The notes under the pieces were generated by a model. The model had not been told where the DNA came from. It ran no database searches and saw nothing but the letters and a program-made list of their open reading frames with translations. A stretch of DNA of 64,000 nucleotides, taken from the NCBI GenBank assembly GCA_947476255.1, contig CANJPY010000013.1:1-64000 (forward strand), read 5' to 3'. Position 1 is the stretch's first letter; every line of letters starts with the position of its first letter. This DNA comes from Chthoniobacteraceae bacterium. Its GTDB lineage: Bacteria > Verrucomicrobiota > Verrucomicrobiia > Chthoniobacterales > Chthoniobacteraceae. The position numbers were made by a program, and so were the translations under genes. This document shows positions 26,526 through 34,829 of this stretch, one piece after another.

Positions 26526-27584
26526 ATGAACGAACCAAGCCCTGCTGCGTCGCGTATTCGCGTGGTTCGCGGCGCGTTTCGTCCTAGAGGTGTCCGGTGG
26601 AGTCCGTTTGTGGTGGAGAAAACCGGATCTACCAACCGCTTATGGCGAGGTTCAAACGGCTCGGGCGAATGGCTCTTAAAATGGTACCGCTATCCTAAAG
26701 CTGGGGTCCATCCCGAGGCAGAGATTTCGCAGTTCTTGCAAGAACATAACTTTGAGGGTGTTGCCGGGTTTGGTGGGCGCTTGGATTTAAATGGCAGTCA
26801 GGGCTGGATGACCATCGCGTTCGTGCAGCGTTGGTTGGAAGGCCGTTCCGTCTGGGAGAAGGCGGTGGAGGCGATGCGCTCCGGTGGCACGGGACACATT
26901 TTTGCGAGAGACTTGGGGCGGTCTGTGGGGCGGTTGCACCGTGCGCTGGGTTCCGGCGCAAGAGGCACGTCCTTTGGTGTAGACCCGTGGAGCGCTGAAG
27001 CACGGGAGGCCTGGACTCAACGTATTTCTGAAAGTCTGATGCGCTTAAGAGGTGTCTGCAGCAGTGCTTGTCCGGCAGGAATGTCTGAAGGCGCGTGGGC
27101 GGATGCAAAGCGCCTTTGCCTGGCTGCAATACAGCAAACAGAGCAGCGGATCTGCGAGCTTTCGACATTGAAGGTTGCAGGCGATGTGATTCGTATTCAC
27201 GGCGATCTGCATCTGGGGCAGATCCTCGAGGTGTCCAGTGCTACACTCAAAGAACGCTATGTCGTGGTGGATTTTGAGGGAGAACCGATGCGTTCCATCG
27301 AAGAACGCAGAGCCAAGGATTCACCACTACGCGACGTCGCCGGGATGTTCCGCTCTTTCGCCTATGCGGCTGCGGTAGCAGGTGTATCTCCACAGGTCGC
27401 GGAAGTCTGGAATACTGAATTTTTGGAGGGCTGGAACGAGTACATGCCTTTGCCGATGGGCGATTGGACGGGCTTCGTTGCTGGATTGGTATTGGAAAAA
27501 GCCCTCTATGAGGCTGAATATGAGGTGCGCCACCGTCCGGATTGGCTTTGGATTCCGCTGCGTGCGCTCTCGAATGCATTGTAA
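26526..27584 (+). CDS. Maltokinase-like sugar kinase
   Basis: The 352-residue protein resembles the maltokinase (Pep2/Mak) domain that phosphorylates maltose to maltose 1-phosphate. Its C-terminal block is diagnostic: IRIHGDLHLGQIL (catalytic Asp after HGD), VVDFEGEPMRSIEERRAKDS (metal Asp and Glu) and PLRDVAGMFRSFAYAA. The N-terminal half has a kinase-like GEWLLKWYRYP lysine region. It lacks the trehalose synthase domain to which maltokinases are often fused. ATG 26526 is chosen over an overlapping TTG at 26520. The HAD gene ends two bases before. No GlgE is present in the window. Confidence 0.8.
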   Translation: MNEPSPAASRIRVVRGAFRPRGVRWSPFVVEKTGSTNRLWRGSNGSGEWLLKWYRYPKAGVHPEAEISQFLQEHNFEGVAGFGGRLDLNGSQGWMTIAFVQRWLEGRSVWEKAVEAMRSGGTGHIFARDLGRSVGRLHRALGSGARGTSFGVDPWSAEAREAWTQRISESLMRLRGVCSSACPAGMSEGAWADAKRLCLAAIQQTEQRICELSTLKVAGDVIRIHGDLHLGQILEVSSATLKERYVVVDFEGEPMRSIEERRAKDSPLRDVAGMFRSFAYAAAVAGVSPQVAEVWNTEFLEGWNEYMPLPMGDWTGFVAGLVLEKALYEAEYEVRHRPDWLWIPLRALSNAL

Positions 27585-27638
27585 TTTCTGAAAACCTTGC
27601 AGCCGACGGGCCCCTTGCGGTTTCTTCTTTGTGTGAGC

Positions 27639-28643
27639 TTGTACCGTCGAATTATCCGTCCCCTGTTTTTTTCCAGCGATCCGGAAACAGTGCATCATTT
27701 TGCAATGGGATGCCTTGAATCAGCTGGGCCGCTGCTGAGGTTTTTCGCGGGGACTGCCGATCCCCGATTGGCCAAAACTGTTTTTGGCGTGCGCTTTCCG
27801 TCACCAGTTGGATTGGCTGCCGGGTTTGATAAAAATGCGATCGCCTTAGCCGCATGGGAGGCGCTGGGATTTGGATTTGCGGAGATTGGAACAGTGACGG
27901 CAAGGAGCCAACCAGGGAATCCCAAACCTCGTTTGTTTCGGCTGCCCGAGCTTGAGGGGGTCATTAACCGGCTTGGGTTCAACAATGAAGGCGCAGAGGC
28001 GGTGGCCGCCCGACTTCGTGCGTTGAGGCAAAGCGGGGGATGGCCGCGGATCCCGGTCGGGGTGAACCTTGGAAAATCTAAGGTGACCCCGTTGGAGAAG
28101 GCTCCAGACGATTACGTCGAATCTTTTCAGCGCTTGAGGCCATTCGGAGACTACTTTGTTTTGAATGTTTCCTCACCGAATACTCCCGGGTTGCGGAAAC
28201 TTCAGGACAAGGCGTCTTTGGAGGAGCTTTTGTCTGCGGTGCAGGCCGTCAATACGACGCGATTGCCTCTTCTGCTCAAGATTGCGCCTGATTTGGAGTG
28301 GGGGGCCATCGAGGAAATTTTAGCGCTTGTTGAGGCGCATGAATTGGCGGGCTTGATCGCGACCAATACAACGATTGATCATTCTCAAGTGCCCATGGAC
28401 AAGCGCCAGCAGGGCGGATTGAGCGGACAACCTCTTAAAAAGAGGGCGCTGGAAGTACTGCGGTTTATCACGGCACGCACCACTCTACCGGTCATAGGAG
28501 TTGGAGGCATTGCAGGAGCGGCTGATGCGAAGGAGAGGTTTGATGCAGGGGCGGCGCTTGTGCAAATTTACACTGGCTTGATTTACGAAGGGCCGGGAAT
28601 GGTCCGCTGTATATTGAAGTCCCTCGTGCGAGAGAAGCAGTAG
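27639..28643 (+). CDS. pyrD: Dihydroorotate dehydrogenase (quinone), class 2
   Basis: This membrane-linked flavoenzyme oxidises dihydroorotate to orotate using quinone. It has the class 2 N-terminal helix (YRRIIRPLFFSSDPETVHHF), the FMN barrel block VGLAAGFDKNAIA, PRLFRLPELEGVINRLGFNN, the catalytic-serine region FVLNVSSPNTPGLRKLQ, LLKIAPDL, GLIATNTTIDH and PVIGVGGIAGAADA. The start is uncertain: TTG 27639 and GTG 27633 place it at the family's usual first residues, while TTG 27597 gives 14 more. None has a ribosome binding site. It ends 11 bases before a convergent gene. Confidence 0.94.
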   Translation: MYRRIIRPLFFSSDPETVHHFAMGCLESAGPLLRFFAGTADPRLAKTVFGVRFPSPVGLAAGFDKNAIALAAWEALGFGFAEIGTVTARSQPGNPKPRLFRLPELEGVINRLGFNNEGAEAVAARLRALRQSGGWPRIPVGVNLGKSKVTPLEKAPDDYVESFQRLRPFGDYFVLNVSSPNTPGLRKLQDKASLEELLSAVQAVNTTRLPLLLKIAPDLEWGAIEEILALVEAHELAGLIATNTTIDHSQVPMDKRQQGGLSGQPLKKRALEVLRFITARTTLPVIGVGGIAGAADAKERFDAGAALVQIYTGLIYEGPGMVRCILKSLVREKQ

Positions 28644-28653
28644 CGGTAGTCCT

Positions 28654-29658
28654 TTAATTGGTCCTCGATGGTTCGACCCACACTTTTTTCTTTTCAAAGT
28701 CGATGGTGATTCGACTCTGTTTGAATGGCAACCACCCGAGCAACATGTCTGGTGAGCCCGCACCTATATCGAATTCTAGGGGAGTGATCCGTACAGAGCC
28801 AAGGGAAGCTTCCCGAAGGACACCCACATACTCCTGCTCAACCCCGCCCACGCCCATCGCCCGCCTTTTCCGAAGATGTGACGAAGTTAAGGCGCTTTTT
28901 GGAAGGGCGTCCATTGCGGCCTTTGAGAGCCGTAACCCGGAACCGCAGCCAGTGTCCAGAAAAGCAGTAAGCTCCTGACTGCCAATTTTTATCTTCACCC
29001 ACATTCTGCCGTCCTGAATGGTGAAGGGGAAGCTGGCGGCCTTTTCGGGAGGCGTGAACGAACGTTTATAGGCGAAGACGACTTCATTGCGTGGAGCGTC
29101 TATCGTCACGGAGGAAAACTGTTCAAGAAGAGGCAGTCCCAAAAGGTTTAACTGTATTTCGTCAACGGTCAGCCCTGCAAAGGTTTTACTATAGGAGTGT
29201 AAAAAAACGCCGGCGATGCCTCTGCCTAAAATTTTGCGGTTCAGGATACTTATGGAGTCGTACTCCGTGAGCAGTACATCCACGTTTCCGCCGATGCCAG
29301 TCCCTTTAAGCGAGCCTCCGCGAATCGTTGGCATTCCTATGGCGGCGGCTGAACTCGCGTCTAATAAAACAGGGAAGGCGTTGCCGGTATCGAGAATCAA
29401 GCGCGTGTCTTGGCCGTTAATCTGGCCGTCGATGCTCGGAATTCCAAGGCTATTGTCTAAAGGCACGCGTATGATTGTCGCAGGCCCAATTTTCCATAAG
29501 TAGCGTGGATGAACCTGACCGTTGTGGAAGTCCAGGGGATTGGCCGCGATGTTGTTCTTTTGTAGCAGACGAATGGTGCTTTGCGGAGCTTTACTCACGC
29601 TTTGGGCGCATCCCGTCAGAAGGCAGAATGCAACGGACAATATCGTGCGTCGGATCAT
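28654..29658 (-). CDS. Lipoprotein with two retropepsin-like aspartic protease motifs
   Basis: The 334-residue protein has a lipoprotein signal (MIRRTILSVAFCLLTGC, with C17) and then two aspartic-protease-like halves. The first active-site motif is LILDTGNAFPVLL (D90), the second AFLDTGCGSGLRL (D235). Each is followed by a hydrophobic Gly-containing strand of the type found in clan AA (GRGIAGVFL; PDMLLGWLPF). One chain could thus form a complete two-Asp active site by itself. ATG 29658 overlaps the stop of the upstream gene (ATGA). The target is unknown; the upstream membrane and propeller proteins are obvious candidates for partners. Confidence 0.75.
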   Translation of the reverse strand: MIRRTILSVAFCLLTGCAQSVSKAPQSTIRLLQKNNIAANPLDFHNGQVHPRYLWKIGPATIIRVPLDNSLGIPSIDGQINGQDTRLILDTGNAFPVLLDASSAAAIGMPTIRGGSLKGTGIGGNVDVLLTEYDSISILNRKILGRGIAGVFLHSYSKTFAGLTVDEIQLNLLGLPLLEQFSSVTIDAPRNEVVFAYKRSFTPPEKAASFPFTIQDGRMWVKIKIGSQELTAFLDTGCGSGLRLSKAAMDALPKSALTSSHLRKRRAMGVGGVEQEYVGVLREASLGSVRITPLEFDIGAGSPDMLLGWLPFKQSRITIDFEKKKVWVEPSRTN

Positions 29659-30311
29659 TGAGTAATAGCGTTTGTTTTTCGCATTCGGCGCACGCGGATG
29701 AGGAGAATGCATCCTTGTAGTCCTAGGCCGCAAGCTGCTATCGTAGCCGCCGTATAGGCCTTCCAGTTCCACTGGAGGGGGGTTGGTTTGAATGGCAAGG
29801 CAATGCGATTTGATTGCTCGCCTGCTGTAAGCATTTGCCAGCCCGGGCATGGAACATCCGAATTTGAAAGCACCGTCCAAATAAGAGCGGTCGCTGGATT
29901 TTCGTTTGTAATTTCAACGCGAAGTGGATTGTCGCTGGGCCTCCATGTCCACGAAACTGTGTAAAGTTCTGGCGCGGGCTCCTCGTTGTTGTGCGTCAAT
30001 GGAACCGGCGAGGGATGTGGGTATCCCGTGTGTAAAGTCACGGTCGGCGGACCCAAACTTGAGACGAACCACGAACGGCCATTCGGCAAATGTAGTTTCA
30101 ACGTCTGCCCAATCACTTCTGCTGGGTTTGAAGCCGTTTTGAGCCAGGGAATACCTTCCAAATCCGCAGTCGCCTCAAGAGTCACCTGCGCGGACTCCTT
30201 CATTATGAGCCGCACTAAAAGAGTATCCGACGAATGTGCCCCCGCTTGGTTGGCAAGGGGGGCTGTGCAGAGAATGAGAATACCGATGCAAAAGCGCCAG
30301 AGCGCTTTCAT
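29655..30311 (-). CDS. Exported membrane-anchored protein of unknown family
   Basis: The 218-residue protein has a cleavable signal (MKALWRFCIGILILCTAPLA), an extracytoplasmic domain of about 150 residues rich in beta-strand patterns, and a C-terminal membrane helix (AATIAACGLGLQGCILLI) followed by an RVRRMRK tail. I recognise no family. Its start overlaps the stop of the NHL gene upstream (ATGA), and its stop overlaps the start of the aspartic protease gene (ATGA), so the three products are likely made in fixed ratio. It may be the membrane partner or substrate of that protease. Confidence 0.65.
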   Translation of the reverse strand: MKALWRFCIGILILCTAPLANQAGAHSSDTLLVRLIMKESAQVTLEATADLEGIPWLKTASNPAEVIGQTLKLHLPNGRSWFVSSLGPPTVTLHTGYPHPSPVPLTHNNEEPAPELYTVSWTWRPSDNPLRVEITNENPATALIWTVLSNSDVPCPGWQMLTAGEQSNRIALPFKPTPLQWNWKAYTAATIAACGLGLQGCILLIRVRRMRKTNAITQ

Positions 30312-31564
30312 TTTCTATTCCACCGGAGCACCCGACCGAATTGGTTCCACTCTGTTTCTAAAATATTGCCCTTCGCATCGAATGCGATGCCGTGGGGCGA
30401 AGTCACTGTGTTGTCGCGCCAGTCGGCGGGGGGGACACGAGGAGTGTTTGTTTGGCCAGGCGTATCATTGGTGCCGAGCGCTGCAACCATTTTCCCCTCC
30501 TTATCCCAGACAGAAACTCGGCCGGCGATTTCCGCGATGCAAACATAGTCTCCGTTGAAGGACGCCGAGCTCGGGTTGCGAAGCCCCGTGGCGATGACAC
30601 CGATAAGTTCACCTTCGAGCGATGCGTGCATGATCCTCTTGTTTCCGCGGTCGCAGAGGAAAACACGGGCCGGCTGGAAGCGGGTGTCGATGTGAATTTT
30701 GTGGCAGTTGCTCAGTTTGAAAGGCTCGCCCGGTCCGCCAAACTGTTTTTTGAATTTGCCAGTGGCATCGAAGACGAAGACCCAGGACGTGCCGTACCCA
30801 TCTACGACATAAATGTCGCCGTTGGGCGCGCAATCAGCCGTCGTAAGTTTGAGTCCGCCACGCGTGTCCGCGACACTTTGGCTGTAGGCAGGCTTCGCGT
30901 CCTTTTGTGCCATTTCTGAAAATGCTATTTTCTTCGGCTCTCCCCCTGCTGTAAACGTCACCCCCGTTTCGTCTTTCACCGGATTGAGTCCTTCAACCTT
31001 CGTTCCGTTCGCAAGCGTTGCGCTTCCCTTGGTAGCAATGTCTGCCTTGGCAACCTTCTGAATTTTGCCGTCTGGTAAAGTGAACGAAATTGTTTCGCCT
31101 TCGTCTTTGGGAGCGCTGCCTCGGATTGTTTTTCCATCCTTGAGGATGACGCTGATCGGGTCCGCAATTTCCGCAGGGAAAGAGGTGCGCGGAATTTCGA
31201 GAACGATTTTGCCTTCAAGCGTTGCTTTGATGACCTTTTGTTGTCCAAGCACCGCGGCGTATATAAACTCCCCGTCCGCTGACTTGCGGATGGAGAAGCC
31301 GTGCAGTGATGCCGGGAGTTCCAGATGCTTCAAGTAACTGCCTTGGGCCGAGTAAACTTGGATTCCGCCTTTTTCCTGGCCTTCAACGCTCACGTAGATG
31401 TTGCCAGCCGCGTCCAGTTGGATTTCGCCATGGCCATTGCCTATTGTTTCGAGACCAGTGGGCGGCTTTAGAAAATTGGGAGCAAACTCGTAACTCAAGT
31501 CCGCCTGTGCAAGAGTTGTCCCTAAAGCAAGGAGGGTTATGAGGGAGGAAAAACGAAGTGTCAT
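30308..31564 (-). CDS. Secreted NHL beta-propeller protein with duplicated insert
   Basis: The 418-residue protein has a signal peptide (MTLRFSSLITLLALGTTLAQA) and NHL-type propeller repeats, for example HGEIQLDAAGNIYVSV, DCAPNGDIYVVDGYGTSWV and PHGIAFDAKGNILETEWNQF. Between blades, at about residues 138-222, lies an insert of two similar 40-residue units (first DGKTIRGSAPKDEGETISFT, second NGTKVEGLNPVKDETGVTFT). It heads a three-gene unit joined by ATGA overlaps with a membrane protein and a two-DTG protease. Resemblance in layout to the propeller at 11151 suggests a shared family, but no activity can be assigned. Confidence 0.78.
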   Translation of the reverse strand: MTLRFSSLITLLALGTTLAQADLSYEFAPNFLKPPTGLETIGNGHGEIQLDAAGNIYVSVEGQEKGGIQVYSAQGSYLKHLELPASLHGFSIRKSADGEFIYAAVLGQQKVIKATLEGKIVLEIPRTSFPAEIADPISVILKDGKTIRGSAPKDEGETISFTLPDGKIQKVAKADIATKGSATLANGTKVEGLNPVKDETGVTFTAGGEPKKIAFSEMAQKDAKPAYSQSVADTRGGLKLTTADCAPNGDIYVVDGYGTSWVFVFDATGKFKKQFGGPGEPFKLSNCHKIHIDTRFQPARVFLCDRGNKRIMHASLEGELIGVIATGLRNPSSASFNGDYVCIAEIAGRVSVWDKEGKMVAALGTNDTPGQTNTPRVPPADWRDNTVTSPHGIAFDAKGNILETEWNQFGRVLRWNRK

Positions 31565-31731
31565 AGGTTCATGGAACTTGGCTGGAATGATACCCCTACG
31601 TCAATCATTCAGTAGGCGCGCCGCGCGATCTTTGTGAAATATTTTCAGAAAACAAGCGTGGCGATGGGATAAACGATTCCGCCAATACCGCCGCTGTTCG
31701 CTCAGGTTCAATCACCATCGGGTGCAAAGCA

Positions 31732-31757
31732 AAGGCCCGCACTCAAGTGCGGGCCTT
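31732..31757 (-). terminator. Rho-independent terminator of infC
   Basis: A perfect 12-base stem (AAGGCCCGCACT paired with AGTGCGGGCCTT) encloses a two-base loop. It lies 28 bases past the infC stop and is followed on the minus strand by T-rich sequence (GGCCTTTGCTTTGC). It separates infC from the NHL gene. Confidence 0.75.
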
Positions 31758-31784
31758 ACACAGTCGATTCTGAGCTTTGTCGAT

Positions 31785-32516
31785 TTAGGATGCCGTCACC
31801 GGTTCCGTATCTTCATTGTCGTCCTCGTCTTCATCGTGGTTTTCGCTGTCGTCTTCTGGGGGGAGGTGGTCCATTTTGGCAAACTTGCGTTTGCGTTTGC
31901 CCGCTGGAAGCGGTGCAAGAGTCATGGTTACCGCACGGCCCATCAGTTTTGGAGCCTGCTCCACGTTGGCCATCGTCGCAAGATCATCGCTGATCTTGTG
32001 CATCAGTTTTATCCCAAGGTCTTTGTGTGCGTTTTCTCGACCCCTGAACTGGAGCTGGACGCGGACCTTGTTCCCACGGTCCAAGAACTCTTCGCCATGG
32101 CGGAGTTTTGTCTCGTAGTCATGCTCGCTGATGTTCACCCGGAACTTGATTTCCTTGAGCTTGCTTGACGCCTGTTTTTTCTCCTTGTCCTGCTTGGAAA
32201 TCTCATATTTGAATTTTCCAAAATCCACGATTCGGCACACTGGAGGATTGGCTGTCGGCGCAACCTCCACAAGGTCAAGACCCGCGGTTTGAGCCGCGCG
32301 AAGGGCATCTTGAATCTTCAAAATGCCAAGCTGCTGGCCTGAAGACGCTACAATCACACGCACCTCGCGGGCGCGGATCCTCTGATTCACTCGATACTGC
32401 TGGATTTGTATAGCTTGGTACTGGTGGGGATCCGGCTCCGGGGAGCTTGCGGACGGACCCGGGTTAAGGCTGCTACAGTACGGCGAACAGAGTTGCCTCC
32501 ATGCGCCGGCTCGCAT
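31785..32516 (-). CDS. infC: Translation initiation factor IF-3
   Basis: IF-3 binds the 30S subunit, prevents premature joining of 50S and checks the start codon. The N-domain begins at the family pattern VNQRIRAREVRVI and includes GLDLVEVAPTANPPVCRIVD with FGKFKYE. The C-domain includes KEIKFRVNISEHDYETK and RFRGRENAHKDLG. A long acidic tail (last 25 or so residues, many D and E) is unlike E. coli IF-3. The ATG at 32516 adds an unlikely 42-residue leader. The real start may be GTG 32390 or a non-standard ATA/ATC just before it, as infC often uses AUU-type starts. It is not followed by rpmI and rplT. Confidence 0.93.
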   Translation of the reverse strand: MRAGAWRQLCSPYCSSLNPGPSASSPEPDPHQYQAIQIQQYRVNQRIRAREVRVIVASSGQQLGILKIQDALRAAQTAGLDLVEVAPTANPPVCRIVDFGKFKYEISKQDKEKKQASSKLKEIKFRVNISEHDYETKLRHGEEFLDRGNKVRVQLQFRGRENAHKDLGIKLMHKISDDLATMANVEQAPKLMGRAVTMTLAPLPAGKRKRKFAKMDHLPPEDDSENHDEDEDDNEDTEPVTAS

Positions 32517-32641
32517 GCGGTCTGGCTGTAGCCCCCAAACCGCTGGATCGAACTGGTTCGCAGCTCTAATCCCTCCTTCGGGCTAAGTGTTTCCGGACCT
32601 GAGATCAAGGTAAAAGTAGTTCTCAGCGGAAGTTTGTGGTT

Positions 32642-33184
32642 TCAGCTCCAGTCCACGCGGACGGATCGCCTGTTCTGGAACTTGTCAACATACTGGAGTT
32701 CCTTGTGGATCATGCCATGTTCGTGTATCAATTTGGTGCACTTTACATCAAAGCAGCAGTATTCGGCGATCTCTGCAATCCGTCCTTCCCGCCACCATCG
32801 TATCGCGTCCAAGCCATCCCCGGTTTTGCCCACGCCCAAAGTCGCCGTCGCCAAAACGTCCAGTTTCAGCCGGTGTCCCAGAGTCTTTTCGATATCGACC
32901 ATGAGATCCAGCGTGCGCGCCGTATGGGCCAAATCTAAAATGGTGTAGGCGCCCAAGACTTCGTAGTCGAAACTGATCACGTTAAATCCGACGACAAGGT
33001 CGGCTTTGATCAACTGGTCGACCAGCAGGTGGACGTCTTTTTCGGTGAATATCTGGTACTCTCCCAATTTGGTGGAGTAAGTGACGCCGATGGACATGCC
33101 CATTTCGCGTTTTTTGTCCCAGCCGCCTGCATCGTTGGCTGTGCGTTGTGTCTCTAAGTCGAAGTAAACGATATCGCGAGGCAT
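32642..33184 (-). CDS. DEDDy-type 3'-5' exonuclease-like protein
   Basis: The 180-residue protein is a single RNase H-like exonuclease domain. The acidic catalytic residues are visible: D9 and E11 (YFDLET), D73 (NVISFDYEVL), and Y142 with D146 (EYCCFDV), the DEDDy arrangement seen in PolB-type proofreading and YprB-like nucleases. There is no helicase or polymerase part, so it would act as a stand-alone nuclease on DNA or RNA. It starts at ATG 33184, seven bases downstream of the restored stop of the frameshifted thioredoxin-fold gene, so the two may be co-transcribed. Confidence 0.8.
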   Translation of the reverse strand: MPRDIVYFDLETQRTANDAGGWDKKREMGMSIGVTYSTKLGEYQIFTEKDVHLLVDQLIKADLVVGFNVISFDYEVLGAYTILDLAHTARTLDLMVDIEKTLGHRLKLDVLATATLGVGKTGDGLDAIRWWREGRIAEIAEYCCFDVKCTKLIHEHGMIHKELQYVDKFQNRRSVRVDWS

Positions 33185-33190
33185 GAAAGC

Positions 33191-33813
33191 TCAGGTTAAT
33201 AGCGGGTCGGCCGGTTCATTTCCAGCCTTCCATTTAATGCTGCAGCCGATGCTTGGAAGTTGATGTTCCGGTGGTGCCTGTTCTTCGAGCAGTGCATCAA
33301 GCGCGGCTCGAAGTGCGCCTCCGTGGGGGGCGCACCTGCCCGGACGCGTATTGTCCATCTGCCCGCGGAAAAAAGCTTGCGGTGCTGGTCAAAAAGAAAA
33401 AAGTCGGGAGTGCAGGCTGCGGCATACATGTGTGCCACGCTTTGGCATTCATCAAACAAGATTGGCAAGGTCAAACCGTATTGTTTGGCGAAACGAACTG
33501 TGGGCTCGGGAGCGTCTTGTGGGTAGTGGACGATGTCATTCGATGTGATGGCGACAAATTTGATCGCCTTGGTTGAATACTCCTGTGTGATTCTCGCAAT
33601 TTCTGGAGCTACATGAAGCACGTTGGGACAGTGTGCACACAGGAAAATGATAAGAAAGGGCTCGTTTTTCGCGATGTCTTCCAGAGCGATGAGTTTCTCG
33701 GTTTCGACGTCGGGAAGTGCAAACGCAGGTGCGGTTGTTCCCAACGCACGCATCCTAGATTCAGTGGCGGCCATTTGCTTTTGAGTGGAATCGACCCAGT
33801 GAATAAAATCCAC
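33191..33813 (-). CDS. Thioredoxin-fold peroxiredoxin-like protein, frameshifted near the C-terminus
   Basis: The first two thirds match thioredoxin-family proteins of the AhpC/TSA-like group: PAFALPDVETEKLIALEDIA, then IIFLCAHCPNVLHVAPEIAR with a single CxxC-like C-A-H-C, and AACTPDFFLFD. After residue 150 the direct frame becomes nonsense and stops at 33196. The neighbouring frame reads GQMDNTRPGR, later LPSIGCSIKWKAGNEP, the expected end of this family, stopping at 33191. Adding one T to the six-T run (33369-33374 on the plus strand) restores one frame. This is a one-base deletion, a sequencing error, or slippage. Confidence 0.8.
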
Positions 33814-33887
33814 ACGTTTTCCTGAATAACGTAAAAGGGTAAAAAAATCCTTTTCAGCTCAGGGTCGAGTCGTGTCAGGGATAGAGG

Positions 33888-34742
33888 ATGCACACCACGC
33901 TTTTAAAGGTTTCCTGCCCCGACCGAGTCGGACTTCTAGCTCGCATTGCAAATTTTGTGGCGGAGCAGGGAGGCAATTTAAAAGAGGTGCATCAGTTTAC
34001 TGATCCGGTGGAAGGATGGTTTTTTGCTCGTCTTGAGATTGAGACGCACACGTTGCGGTGTGATGTGGGAAGTTTACGATCTGCGTTCACGCCTCTGGCC
34101 TCAGAGTTACGGGCTGAATGGTCTGTGCGTTCGGCTGAGACCCGCCTCAAGGTGGTTCTGATGGTGAGCAAGCTTGGGCATTGCCTCGCAGATTTGTTGT
34201 GGCGTTGGCGCTCCGGTGAACTCGGGTTCGACGTGCCCTGTGTGATTTCTAATCATGAAGTGCTTCGCCCTCTTGTGGAAAGAGAAGGAATTCCTTTCCA
34301 CTGCATTCCAATTTGTCGTGAAACCCGCGACCAAGCCTTTGCGGAAATGGAGGCGCTTTGGAGGTCGCTGGGGGCGGATTTGATTGTCCTTGCTCGGTAT
34401 ATGCAAATTCTTCCCTCGGATGTATGTGCGCGCTGGCCTGCGCGGGTGATGAATATTCACCACAGTTTTCTTCCTTCTTTTGTGGGCGCGAATCCGTACC
34501 TGCGTGCTCATCAGCGCGGTGTTAAACTGATTGGAGCCACGTGTCATTACGCAACTGCAGACCTCGATGAGGGGCCTATTATCGAGCAGGAGGTTGTCCG
34601 GGTAGAGCACTTTCATTCCGAGCAGGATTTACTTCGGCTGGGACGGGACTGCGAACGGATGGCGCTCGCGAGGGGACTTCGCTACCATTTGTCCGAACGC
34701 GTGTTAGTGCGGGGTAACAAGACAACGGTCTTTCGGGATTAA
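33888..34742 (+). CDS. purU: Formyltetrahydrofolate deformylase
   Basis: PurU hydrolyses 10-formyl-tetrahydrofolate to formate and tetrahydrofolate, supplying formate for purine synthesis and balancing one-carbon pools. The 284 residues split into an N-terminal ACT regulatory domain (VSCPDRVGLLARIANFVAEQ, residues 8-27) and a formyltransferase-like catalytic domain. The catalytic domain has VLMVSKLGHCLADLL, LIVLARYMQILP, the catalytic MNIHHSFLPSF motif (Asn and His) and the aspartate of ATADLDEGPIIEQ. Length and motifs fit the family. It is divergent from the thioredoxin-fold gene, with 74 bases between. Confidence 0.95.
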   Translation: MHTTLLKVSCPDRVGLLARIANFVAEQGGNLKEVHQFTDPVEGWFFARLEIETHTLRCDVGSLRSAFTPLASELRAEWSVRSAETRLKVVLMVSKLGHCLADLLWRWRSGELGFDVPCVISNHEVLRPLVEREGIPFHCIPICRETRDQAFAEMEALWRSLGADLIVLARYMQILPSDVCARWPARVMNIHHSFLPSFVGANPYLRAHQRGVKLIGATCHYATADLDEGPIIEQEVVRVEHFHSEQDLLRLGRDCERMALARGLRYHLSERVLVRGNKTTVFRD

Positions 34743-34829
34743 TGGACGGTAGCCGCTTAAAGAGGCTTGGGCGCATCGAATACAAGCTGGCAGCCTTCGT
34801 TTTTCAACGCCCTTGCTTCGGCGAGGATT

